From assembly GCA_031280335.1 (NCBI GenBank), contig JAITGZ010000052.1, positions 1 through 5,198 of the forward strand: DNA of 5,198 bases, given 5' to 3'. Every line of letters begins with the position of its first letter. Position 1 is the first letter of the stretch. This document shows positions 1 to 5,198 of the stretch, piece by piece. The position numbers were made by a program, and so were the translations under genes. The DNA is from Deltaproteobacteria bacterium. GTDB lineage: Bacteria > Desulfobacterota > Desulfovibrionia > Desulfovibrionales > Desulfovibrionaceae. The notes under the pieces were generated by a model. The model did no database searches. It saw nothing but the letters and a program-made list of their open reading frames with translations, and was not told the DNA's origin.

Positions 1-916
1 CCAGGGCTTTTTCCTTATCTTCCGGCCTTACGTTGATGATCAAAAAACCCAGCACGTCATCCCCGTACCGTTCCAGGCGGCCGCCCACAATGGAAAAACC
101 CAAATCCAAATCCCGGGCCATGTTGCTGATGACCATCTCCCGCGAGATTTCGCGCGGAAAACCCAAACGTATATTCACCCCGGAGGGGATAAGGGCATAT
201 TCTTCCCGCGTCAGGCGGCGCAATTGCTCCGGGGGATCCAAAAACAACTCGGCCGTGTCGCCCGCGCCCCGGGCCAGCCCCTCATCCAGAATCAAGACGC
301 GCCGGCACATGCGCTTGACCACTTCCATCTGATGGGTAACCAGCACAATGGTCAAACCCAGACGTATATTTATATCACGCAGCAAATCCAGAATGGACAT
401 GGTTGTGCGCGGATCCAGAGCGGAGGTGGCCTCGTCGCAAAGCAGGATGTCAGGGCTCAACGCCAGGGCGCGGGCAATGCCCACCCTCTGCTTCTGCCCG
501 CCGCTCAGGCTGGAAGGCCGCTCCAGACTTTTATGCTCCAACCCCACCAGACAGAGCAGCTCCTCCACCCTTGCGCGCAGTTCCGCCTTGGGGGTCTTCC
601 ACAGCTCCAGGGGAAAGGCCACATTTTCAAAGACATTGCGCCGTTCCATCAAATTGAAATTTTGAAAAATCATGCCCATGCGGCGGCGCAGCCGCAAAAG
701 CTCCCTCTCCCTCAGCGCGCCCACCTCCAAACCCATAACCCTTACACTGCCGGCATCGTAGCCTTCCAAACCGTTCAAACAGCGCAGCAAAGTGGATTTA
801 CCCGCCCCGGAATGCCCCACCAGGCCGAAAACCTCGCCCGCCTCCACCCGCATGTTGATATCACGCAGAACCTGGCGGCCTTTAAACTGTTTATGCAGTC
901 CCGTAATCCGAATCAT
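1..916 (-). CDS. metN: Methionine ABC transporter ATP-binding protein MetN, 3' end cut by window edge
   Basis: This is the cytoplasmic ATPase of an ABC importer, most likely MetN of the MetNIQ D/L-methionine system. The visible 305 residues contain, in order, Walker A (GHSGAGKST, 34-42), Q-loop Gln85, the signature LSGGQ (137-141), Walker B LLCDEA (158-163), D-loop SALD (165-168) and the switch histidine H195 (VTHQ). After about residue 246 comes a small domain (GVNIRLGF..., then SIVGGRLERYGDD..LGFLIINV) that matches the NIL regulatory domain of MetN, which binds methionine and mediates trans-inhibition. This domain is the reason for choosing MetN over a generic polar amino-acid ATPase. About 40 residues should be missing compared with the family's usual length of about 340. 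The ATG at 916 is the only start codon after an in-frame stop upstream, and the N-terminus MIRITGLHKQF fits the family. Its Shine-Dalgarno is weak. The permease and binding-protein genes are not visible. The fold and ABC function are very secure; methionine as substrate is family-based inference. Confidence 0.88.
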   Translation of the reverse strand, partial: MIRITGLHKQFKGRQVLRDINMRVEAGEVFGLVGHSGAGKSTLLRCLNGLEGYDAGSVRVMGLEVGALRERELLRLRRRMGMIFQNFNLMERRNVFENVAFPLELWKTPKAELRARVEELLCLVGLEHKSLERPSSLSGGQKQRVGIARALALSPDILLCDEATSALDPRTTMSILDLLRDINIRLGLTIVLVTHQMEVVKRMCRRVLILDEGLARGAGDTAELFLDPPEQLRRLTREEYALIPSGVNIRLGFPREISREMVISNMARDLDLGFSIVGGRLERYGDDVLGFLIINVRPEDKEKAL

Positions 917-966
917 GGGTAAGCATCGCTCGCCTGAGTTTGACGCCTGACGGCATTTTTAAAGCC

Positions 967-984
967 TTGGGGCGGCCGCCCCAA
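967..984. repeat. 18-bp perfect GC-rich palindrome
   Basis: TTGGGGCGGCCGCCCCAA is a perfect self-complementary palindrome between metN and the small upstream gene. It is immediately adjacent to a second, larger inverted repeat. A transcript on either strand could fold here. On the minus strand it is followed by GGCTTTAAAAATG rather than a clear U-tract, so it is not a convincing intrinsic terminator. It may be one half of a dispersed intergenic element or a transcript-end structure. Confidence 0.7.
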
Positions 985-990
985 ACCCTG

Positions 991-1033
991 CCGGGGGGGG
1001 AATCATTCCCCCCGGACCCCTCGACAAAGGGGG
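991..1033. repeat. GC-rich inverted repeats, possible dispersed intergenic element
   Basis: Two adjacent hairpins are visible. The first has arms GGGGGGAAT (995-1003) and ATTCCCCCC (1005-1013) around a single C. Flanking CC (991-992) and GG (1014-1015) extend it if two extra G residues bulge out. The second has arms CCCCT (1017-1021) and AGGGG (1028-1032). With the palindrome at 967-984 this makes three consecutive GC-rich fold-backs in about 70 bp. They lie just after the stop codon of the small gene and before metN, where they could stabilise or end the upstream transcript. Neither has a good U-tract on either strand. A dispersed palindromic repeat is the alternative I favour. Confidence 0.6.
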
Positions 1034-1038
1034 CCGGC

Positions 1039-1302
1039 CTATCCTGGCCGGAGCGTGTGGGCTTGCAGGCCGGGTTTTTGTTTTTCTTCCGTATGTTTCA
1101 ATTCTTCGTGCAGGTGGTCTATTTCATGGGTATAGTACAGCCGGTCATTTTTGTAGCGGTCGAGCATTTTTTCCAGATCCATGTTCCTGTTTTCCAGTTC
1201 GCGTATCCTGCGCTCCATGCCTTTACGCCAAATGGACAGGCGGTAACCGGCCGCACCGGCGGCTATGGCCACCAAAACCAGAAGAAACAGCGCCGCTTTC
1301 AT
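1039..1302 (-). CDS. Small membrane-anchored coiled-coil protein, function unknown
   Basis: This 87-residue protein starts MKAALFLLVLVAIAAGAAGY. Residues 3-20 form one hydrophobic segment that could be a membrane anchor or an uncleaved signal. It is followed by a short basic stretch (RLSIWRKG, 21-28). Residues about 29-75 are highly charged with heptad-like spacing (ERRIRELENRNMDLEKMLDRY... HEIDHLHEELKHTEEKQ), indicating an extended coiled coil. The tail is short and unstructured. I chose the ATG at 1302 because it has an excellent GGAGGG Shine-Dalgarno 7 nt upstream, and the hydrophobic segment then lies at the N-terminus. Starting at 1374 instead would add 24 residues and would overlap a likely promoter. 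The architecture recalls small bitopic proteins such as FtsB or PspB, but I see no diagnostic motif and assign no family. That it is a real gene is well supported by the ribosome site, promoter and protein architecture. Confidence 0.72.
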   Translation of the reverse strand: MKAALFLLVLVAIAAGAAGYRLSIWRKGMERRIRELENRNMDLEKMLDRYKNDRLYYTHEIDHLHEELKHTEEKQKPGLQAHTLRPG

Positions 1303-1309
1303 TGCTTTG

Positions 1310-1315
1310 CCCTCC
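1310..1315 (-). promoter_or_regulatory. Strong ribosome binding site that decides the start of the small membrane protein
   Basis: The minus strand reads GGAGGG seven bases before the ATG at 1302. No comparable site precedes the in-frame ATG candidates further upstream, so this site fixes the start of the 87-residue protein. Confidence 0.75.
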
Positions 1316-1345
1316 GTATCCGGAATATGCATGTCGAACAGAATC

Positions 1346-1374
1346 TTCATAAAACATATTCCAAGACATTTCAA
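1346..1374 (-). promoter_or_regulatory. Sigma70-like promoter for the small membrane protein
   Basis: On the minus strand TTGAAA (1374-1369; five of six consensus bases) is separated by 17 bp from TATGAA (1351-1346; four of six). The predicted start near 1339 would give a leader of about 37 nt containing the GGAGGG ribosome site. The -35 element lies within a perfect inverted repeat, CATTTCA (1367-1373) / TGAAATG (1378-1384) with a 4-nt loop, which might be an operator. The prediction is by eye from consensus and spacing. Confidence 0.5.
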
Positions 1375-1388
1375 AAGTGAAATGCCCC

Positions 1389-1427
1389 AAACAAATTAAC
1401 CCTCAACCTGAAGGGGTTTAGGAGGGT
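1389..1427 (-). terminator. Probable intrinsic terminator downstream of der or of the structured RNA
   Basis: On the minus strand the sequence folds as ACCCTC / GAGGGT (1427-1422 with 1404-1399), with an inner stem AACC / GGTT (1418-1415 with 1408-1405) and a 6-nt loop. It is followed by TAATTTGTTT (1398-1389), a T-rich though interrupted tract. This fits rho-independent termination of leftward transcription about 100 nt after the der stop codon. It also separates der from the independently promoted small gene. An outer pairing, CCCCAA (1385-1390) with TTGGGG (1434-1439), could extend the stem. Confidence 0.6.
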
Positions 1428-1527
1428 GGAGGCTTGGGGGAGGATACCCAAGGTACCTTGCCGTTGTTCAGAGGGACGACAGAGGTTCCCTATCCCGAAA
1501 GTGGGGCCGCCAGTGCAACCATACCTT
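1428..1527 (-). ncRNA. Structured 3' UTR or candidate small RNA downstream of der
   Basis: About 100 nt between the der stop codon and the terminator fold on the minus strand into an elongated hairpin. Paired segments are TGGCGG with CCTCCA (one mismatch), CTT with AAG, GGATA (1446-1442 side) with TATCC (1495-1491 side) as complements, ACCT with AGGT, and GTCGT (1480-1476) with ACGGC (1464-1460) closing an 11-nt loop. The last stem contains a U-G wobble on the minus strand that would be an A-C mismatch on the plus strand, so leftward transcription is favoured. It lacks the conserved SRP RNA tip, RNase P and tmRNA motifs, and I could not match it to 6S RNA. It may be a der 3' UTR, a processed sRNA, or a chance fold in GC-rich DNA. 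Ends are approximate. Confidence 0.3.
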
Positions 1528-2994
1528 CTAAACTTTTTCCGCCGCCCGGCGACCGCGAAGGCGCAGTCTGATCGGGGCGTGCTTGATGCCCAGCATACGC
1601 CGCAAGGCACGTTCCAGATAGCGGGAGTAAGCATCATTCACCCGTTCCGGGTCATTGACAAAAAAGACGAAAGTCGGCGGCTCGGTTTCCGCCTGAGTCA
1701 GGTAGTGGAACTTGGCCCGCGCCCCTTTGATCAGGGGCGGTTGGCGTTCTTGCAGCATATCTTCCAGCAGGCGGTTGAGTCTGCCGGTATTCAGGCGCAG
1801 GCGGCTTTCCTGCATGATGTCCCGAGCCAGGGGGGCGATTTTTTTCAGGTTACGCCGGTTAAAAGCCGAAACCATGAGCAGGGGCACGTGCGGGCAATAG
1901 GCCAGGGCCTGGCGGTAGCTTCGCTCCACCTCCCGCAGCTTGTCTGTGGGGATTAGATCCGCCTTGTTCACCAGCACCATAAAAGTCAGTTTGCGCTCAT
2001 CCAGCAGTTCCAGCAGGCGTTTATCCTGCTGCGTGAGACCCTCCTGCCCGTCCAGCACCAACAGGGTGAGCTGGGCCTTGGTGCTGCTTTTTATGGATGA
2101 ATTCACGCTGAAGCGCTCCAGTGTGTCCGTAATTTTTGAGCGGCGGCGCACCCCGGCGCTGTCCACCAGTATGCCCGGCACTCCGTCCAGCTGTACCGGC
2201 ACATCCACGCTATCTCTGGTAGTTCCGGCCGCCGGGCTGACGATCATGCGATCCTCCCCTGCCAGGGCGTTCAGCAGCGATGACTTGCCCACATTGGGGC
2301 GTCCCAGCAGAGCAAGGCGCATGGGGGCCTTTTCCGCTGTTTCGGGAGTTTCTTCATCCGCCGTTCCGTCTGTGGGCAAGGCCGTCTCATCCGTCTCATT
2401 GGAGGACTGGGGCGCGCCCGGAGGCAGCAGGCCAGCCAGCTCTTCCAACAAGGCTCCCATATTATAGCCGTGTTCAGCGGAACACGGCAGCAGGGGCAGT
2501 CCCAGGGCGTAAAATTCCGTAAGCAGCAAATCGGCCCGTTCTTCTCCATCCACCTTGTTTACCGCCAGCAGAAGGGGCTTGTCCGTTCGGCGCAGAAAAT
2601 CCGCCAGATGGGCATCCAGGGGGGTCAGCCCTTCCCGTCCGTCAGCCACCAGACAGAGTACCTCCGCCTCCTCCATCGCCCGCTCGGCCTGGCGCATAAC
2701 CTCCGCCTCCAGACCGCGCAGCCCGACCGGGCCGGGCTGCGGCGCGGCATGGGCATCCAGGCTCACGCCCCCGGTGTCAATCAACACAAAAGGCGGCAGA
2801 CCACGGCGCAGCACCGCTCCTTCCATGCGGTCCCTCGTTACCCCGGGCAGGTCGTGGGTAATGGCCCGCCGGCTGCGGATCAACCGGTTGAACAACGTGG
2901 ATTTGCCCACATTGGGGCGGCCCAGCAGGGCCACCTTGGGCAGGCCGGTCAGGCGCGCCGCCAGGGAAACGGTGGCAGGATGAATTTTATTCAT
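1528..2994 (-). CDS. der: Ribosome assembly GTPase Der (EngA)
   Basis: Der is an essential cytoplasmic GTPase that acts in 50S subunit maturation. The 488-residue product, a typical length, shows the diagnostic tandem G domains. Domain 1 has GRPNVGKS (25-32), DTGG (73-76), NKVD (146-149) and SAE (172-174). Domain 2 has GRPNVGKS (231-238), DSAG (278-281), NKAD (343-346) and SAFN (376-379). A C-terminal KH-like domain follows, with the hallmark LNRLLED...RQPPLIKG and PPTFVFFVNDPERV...YLER segments. An acidic, Thr/Ser-rich linker (about 194-223) joins the two G domains. The ATG at 2994 has a GGAG 5 nt upstream and is the first in-frame ATG; a TTG at 3078 would add 28 residues unlike the family. 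Even so, about 17 residues precede the usual Der N-terminus. DSAG and NKAD differ slightly from the common DTAG and NKWD. The gene is transcribed divergently from hynB, with no functional link apparent. Confidence 0.96.
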   Translation of the reverse strand: MNKIHPATVSLAARLTGLPKVALLGRPNVGKSTLFNRLIRSRRAITHDLPGVTRDRMEGAVLRRGLPPFVLIDTGGVSLDAHAAPQPGPVGLRGLEAEVMRQAERAMEEAEVLCLVADGREGLTPLDAHLADFLRRTDKPLLLAVNKVDGEERADLLLTEFYALGLPLLPCSAEHGYNMGALLEELAGLLPPGAPQSSNETDETALPTDGTADEETPETAEKAPMRLALLGRPNVGKSSLLNALAGEDRMIVSPAAGTTRDSVDVPVQLDGVPGILVDSAGVRRRSKITDTLERFSVNSSIKSSTKAQLTLLVLDGQEGLTQQDKRLLELLDERKLTFMVLVNKADLIPTDKLREVERSYRQALAYCPHVPLLMVSAFNRRNLKKIAPLARDIMQESRLRLNTGRLNRLLEDMLQERQPPLIKGARAKFHYLTQAETEPPTFVFFVNDPERVNDAYSRYLERALRRMLGIKHAPIRLRLRGRRAAEKV

Positions 2995-3055
2995 AAAAAC
3001 TCCGGCCCATGCTTTAACATTCCTTGCCGCGCTCTTCAAGCCGCCAATCCATCCC

Positions 3056-3076
3056 GCCGGAACGGGAGGATCCGGC
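3056..3076. repeat. Inverted repeat in the der-hynB divergent region
   Basis: GCCGGA (3056-3061) and TCCGGC (3071-3076) are perfect 6-bp arms around a 9-nt loop, followed on the plus strand by a run of seven A residues. It lacks a downstream T-tract in either direction, so it is not a terminator. It lies 10 bp upstream of the proposed hyn promoter and could be a regulator site or a chance hairpin. Confidence 0.4.
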
Positions 3077-3085
3077 AAAAAAAGT

Positions 3086-3114
3086 TTGTCTCAAAAAAGC
3101 AAGTAGCGTATGGT
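3086..3114 (+). promoter_or_regulatory. Candidate sigma70-like promoter for hynBA
   Basis: TTGTCT (3086-3091) and TATGGT (3109-3114) are separated by 17 bp. Each matches four of six consensus bases. The predicted start near 3121 would leave a leader of about 77 nt before hynB. A competing reading is a weak sigma54-like GG-N10-GC arrangement at 3111-3124, with TGG and TGC cores but otherwise poor agreement. The match is modest, and activator control would be expected for such a promoter. Confidence 0.3.
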
Positions 3115-3139
3115 GGCGGTCATGCGTACGTTGGAGTAG

Positions 3140-3153
3140 TTTAACCTGTTAAA
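3140..3153. promoter_or_regulatory. Palindrome TTTAAC-CT-GTTAAA in the hynB leader, possible operator
   Basis: Two perfect 6-bp arms flank a 2-bp centre, in an AT-rich island just upstream of hynB. The 2-bp centre differs from the spacing of typical CRP/FNR-family sites, so I do not assign a regulator. It lies 45 bp before the hynB start codon and downstream of the proposed promoter, a position that would suit a repressor or an RNA-level effect. Confidence 0.35.
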
Positions 3154-3197
3154 TTGCTCTGAACTAGGCGCACACGAGAAGCCAAGGAGGCATTGTT

Positions 3198-4157
3198 ATG
3201 CGTTTTTCCATCGGTTTGGGCAAGACAGACGCCCTGGAGCGTCTTGAACAGCGCGGGGTAAGCCGCCGCGAATTCCTTAAATTCTGCTCCGCTGTGGCCG
3301 TGGTCATGGGTTTGGGGCCTGGCGCGGCCGAAAGCGTTGCCGCCGCTCTGACCGGCAAACGCCCGGCAGTGGTTTACCTGCACGGCTCCGAGTGTACGGG
3401 TTGTTCCGAATCCGTCATGCGCGTCTATGATCCTTTTATTGACGAGCTGATTCTGGACACCATCTCGCTGGATTACCACGAGACGATCATGGCCGCCGCC
3501 GGCCACGCCGCGGAAGAGGCCCTGCACAAGGCCGTTTCCTCCCCTGAAGGCTATGTCTGCGTGATTGAAGGGGCCGTGCCCACCGCACGTAACGGCCTTT
3601 ACGGCACTGTGGGCGGCAAAACCATGCTGAAGCTCTGCTCGGAGATCGCCCCCAAAGCCAAGGCGGTTTTCGCCTACGGCACCTGCGCGGCTTACGGCGG
3701 CATACCTGCGGCCAAGCCTAACCCCACAGGGGCCAAGGGTGTGGGCGATGCCCTGGCCGGTCTGAAGGGCAAGGAGGTCAAACCCATCAACCTGCCCGGT
3801 TGTCCCCCCAACCCCGTAAACTTTGTGGCGGCGTTGGTGCATTGGCTGCAGAACAAAAGCGTCCCGGAACTGGACGAGCAGGGCCGTCCCCTCATGTTCT
3901 ACGGCACCCCTGTGCATGAGCAGTGTGAACGCCTGCCCCATTTTGAACAGGGGGAATTCGCCCCTTCCTTTGAATCGGAAGAAGCCAAAAAGGGCTGGTG
4001 CCTGTACGAACTGGGTTGCAAAGGCCCCAACACCTATAACAACTGCCCCAAAATCAAGTTCAACCAGACCAACTGGCCGGTACAGGCCGGGCACCCCTGC
4101 ATAGGTTGCAGCGAGCCCAATTTCTGGGACGAAATGACCCCGTTCTACGAAAGCTGA
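3198..4157 (+). CDS. hynB: Periplasmic [NiFe] hydrogenase small subunit HynB (Tat-exported)
   Basis: HynB is the electron-transfer subunit of periplasmic uptake hydrogenase (H2 to protons and electrons). The 319-residue precursor begins with a twin-arginine signal: SRREFLK (22-28), then a hydrophobic stretch to about 50. Cleavage is likely after AAA50, giving mature LTGKRPAVVYLH. The iron-sulfur ligands are all visible. The proximal 4Fe-4S cluster has C66, C69 (ECTGC), C163 (GTC) and C202 (PGCPPNP). The distal cluster has H240, C243, C268 and C274. The medial cluster has C283, C301 and C304. The fourth medial position holds P294 (NWPV), where [NiFeSe] HysB has Cys, so the medial cluster should be 3Fe-4S and the enzyme a standard [NiFe] type. 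The ATG has AAGGAGG 7 nt upstream. hynA follows after 49 bp. Length and sequence agree closely with Desulfovibrio HynB; some species call the gene hydA. Confidence 0.97.
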   Translation: MRFSIGLGKTDALERLEQRGVSRREFLKFCSAVAVVMGLGPGAAESVAAALTGKRPAVVYLHGSECTGCSESVMRVYDPFIDELILDTISLDYHETIMAAAGHAAEEALHKAVSSPEGYVCVIEGAVPTARNGLYGTVGGKTMLKLCSEIAPKAKAVFAYGTCAAYGGIPAAKPNPTGAKGVGDALAGLKGKEVKPINLPGCPPNPVNFVAALVHWLQNKSVPELDEQGRPLMFYGTPVHEQCERLPHFEQGEFAPSFESEEAKKGWCLYELGCKGPNTYNNCPKIKFNQTNWPVQAGHPCIGCSEPNFWDEMTPFYES

Positions 4158-4167
4158 GCGGGATGGC

Positions 4168-4186
4168 ATATTTATTGAATATTTAT
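4168..4186 (+). repeat. AT-rich direct repeat in the hynB-hynA gap
   Basis: ATATTTAT occurs twice (4168-4175 and 4179-4186), separated by TGA, in an AT-rich island otherwise surrounded by GC-rich coding DNA. It sits just before the hynA ribosome site (AGGAG, 4193-4197, 9 nt before the ATG). Low structure here probably keeps the hynA start accessible. An RNase E-type cleavage site or internal regulation is possible but unproven. Confidence 0.45.
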
Positions 4187-4206
4187 CATATGAGGAGAAC
4201 CATACC

Positions 4207-5198
4207 ATGGCCGTATCAAAAGATGCTTCAGGCCTGACGCGCACCCCGCAGGGGAACTACACCGGGAGGGTGATCGTTGACCCCGTAACCCGGATTGAAG
4301 GGCACCTGCGCATCAACGTGGAGGTGGAAAAGGGCCGGGTTAAAAACGCCCGTTCCAGCGCCACCCTTTTTCGCGGTCTTGAGACCATTCTGAAAGGACG
4401 CGACCCCAGGGACGCCCAGCACTTCACCCAACGCACCTGCGGGGTTTGCACCTATACCCATGCCCTGGCCAGCACCAGGGCGGTGGACATGGCCGCCGGC
4501 GTAAGCATACCCAAAAACGCCACCCTGATCCGCAACCTGATGCTGGCGGCCCAGTACCTGCATGACCACATTGTGCATTTTTACACTTTGCACGCCCTGG
4601 ATTTTGTGGACATCACCTCAGCCCTGAAGGCGGATCCGGCCAAGGCCGCCCAACTTGCCGGCAATATTTCGCCACGTCCGGCCAAGGCCGAAGACCTCAA
4701 GGCCGTGCGCGATAAATTGAGCGTCTTTGTGGCCTCCGGTCAGCTCGGTCCCTTTGCCAATGCCTATTTTTTGGGCGGGCACCCGGCCTACTACCTTTCG
4801 CCGGAACTGAACCTCATTGCCACAACCCACTACCTGGAGGCCCTGCGCGTCCAGGCGCGCGTGGCCAGGGCTATGGCCGCGTTCGGCGGCAAAAATCCGC
4901 ACCCGCAGTTCCTGCTGGCGGGCGGGGTGAGCAGTTACGAATCCCTGACCAAAGAGCGTATAGAGGAATTCCGTTCCCTGATAAAAGAGGGCACGGATTT
5001 CGTGCAGAACGCCTATATACCCGACCTCCTGGCCATCGCCGCTGAATACAAGGACTGGACCAAATACGGCGGCACGGCCAACTTCATGTCCTTCGGCGAG
5101 TTCCCAGACGATGAGCAAAACCTGGACAGCCGCTATTTCAAACCGGGGATCATCTTCGGCCGCAAGCTGGATCAGCTCAAACCCTTTGATCCGGAGCA
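4207..5198 (+). CDS. hynA: Periplasmic [NiFe] hydrogenase large subunit HynA, 3' end cut by window edge
   Basis: HynA is the catalytic subunit that holds the Ni-Fe(CN)2CO active site. The visible 330 residues are about 60% of the usual length of roughly 550-570. They include the N-terminal motif DPVTRIEGHLR (25-35) and the first nickel-binding motif RTCGVCTYTHA (76-86), in which C78 and C81 are the metal ligands and H85 is conserved. Next come the family blocks FRGLETILKGRDPRDAQHF, YLHDHIVHFYTLHALDF, GQLGPFANAYFLGGHPAYYL and YKDWTKYGGTANF. The second metal motif (DPCxxCxxH) and the C-terminal peptide removed by a maturation protease would be downstream. No signal peptide is present; the subunit should be exported by piggy-backing on the Tat signal of HynB. 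Overall similarity, as recalled, is to Desulfovibrio [NiFe] enzymes rather than [NiFeSe] HysA, which has RICGVCPTAH at the same place. It is probably cotranscribed with hynB. Confidence 0.97.
   Translation, partial: MAVSKDASGLTRTPQGNYTGRVIVDPVTRIEGHLRINVEVEKGRVKNARSSATLFRGLETILKGRDPRDAQHFTQRTCGVCTYTHALASTRAVDMAAGVSIPKNATLIRNLMLAAQYLHDHIVHFYTLHALDFVDITSALKADPAKAAQLAGNISPRPAKAEDLKAVRDKLSVFVASGQLGPFANAYFLGGHPAYYLSPELNLIATTHYLEALRVQARVARAMAAFGGKNPHPQFLLAGGVSSYESLTKERIEEFRSLIKEGTDFVQNAYIPDLLAIAAEYKDWTKYGGTANFMSFGEFPDDEQNLDSRYFKPGIIFGRKLDQLKPFDPE

Noticed and set aside
224..922. A 232-residue plus-strand open frame opposite metN
   Set aside because: The minus strand holds all the ABC ATPase motifs. 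The plus frame is low-complexity, rich in Gln, His and Pro, and resembles no protein family.
940..1380. A 146-residue plus-strand open frame starting in the GC-rich palindromes
   Set aside because: Its N-terminal part translates the palindromic repeats and the rest is antisense to the small membrane protein, which has the better ribosome site and architecture.
3011..3039. TTGAAG-17-TAAAGC as a der promoter on the minus strand
   Set aside because: The -10 match is poor, and the implied leader of about 10 nt would leave the ribosome site at the very 5' end. It is possible only as a weak candidate.
2995..3078. An N-terminally extended Der starting at TTG 3078
   Set aside because: The extra 28 residues do not resemble Der, TTG is a rare start, and the ATG at 2994 has its own GGAG site.
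3109..3126. A sigma54 promoter for hynBA
   Set aside because: The GG-N10-GC skeleton is present but most other consensus positions do not match, so it is mentioned only as an alternative.
2470..3144. Plus-strand open frames antisense to der
   Set aside because: They shadow the conserved tandem GTPase domains on the other strand and show no signals of their own.
3141..4244. A 367-residue open frame antisense to the whole of hynB
   Set aside because: It is the complement of an unmistakable hydrogenase gene, has no ribosome site or recognisable domain, and is explained by codon bias in GC-rich coding DNA.
3198..5198. A selenium-containing [NiFeSe] hydrogenase
   Set aside because: The small subunit has Pro rather than Cys at the medial cluster (residue 294), and the large subunit has CGVCTYTH rather than the HysA form. 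The C-terminal selenocysteine position itself is outside the window.

Overview
The window looks like chromosomal DNA from a sulfate-reducing deltaproteobacterium of the Desulfovibrio group. The main reason is a Tat-exported [NiFe] hydrogenase small subunit followed by its large subunit. Both closely resemble, from memory of the family, the periplasmic HynB/HynA enzymes of Desulfovibrio. Moderately high GC and GC-rich intergenic palindromes fit the same group. The genus is an inference; no database search was possible.

Layout. Three genes read leftward on the minus strand: der (2994 to 1528), a small membrane-anchored coiled-coil protein (1302 to 1039) and metN (916 to beyond the left edge). 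Two genes read rightward: hynB (3198-4157) and hynA (4207 to beyond the right edge). der and hynB are divergent, with about 200 bp of shared regulatory DNA between them. No gene-free stretch exceeds 300 bp. The intergenic regions hold a folded candidate RNA plus terminator downstream of der, a sigma70-like promoter for the small gene, a cluster of GC-rich palindromes between the small gene and metN, and a small palindrome in the hydrogenase leader.

Roles. HynB and HynA together form a periplasmic hydrogenase. HynA carries the Ni-Fe site and HynB relays electrons through three iron-sulfur clusters, probably to periplasmic cytochrome c3. The Tat signal on HynB should carry the folded dimer across the membrane. 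Der is an essential double GTPase of 50S ribosome assembly. MetN is the ATPase of a methionine importer whose permease and binding protein would lie outside the window. These functions are unrelated to one another, and this is mostly ordinary core-genome sequence. I found no sign of a mobile element, CRISPR array, toxin-antitoxin pair or defence system. The least explained parts are the structured interval at 1389-1527 and the 87-residue membrane protein.
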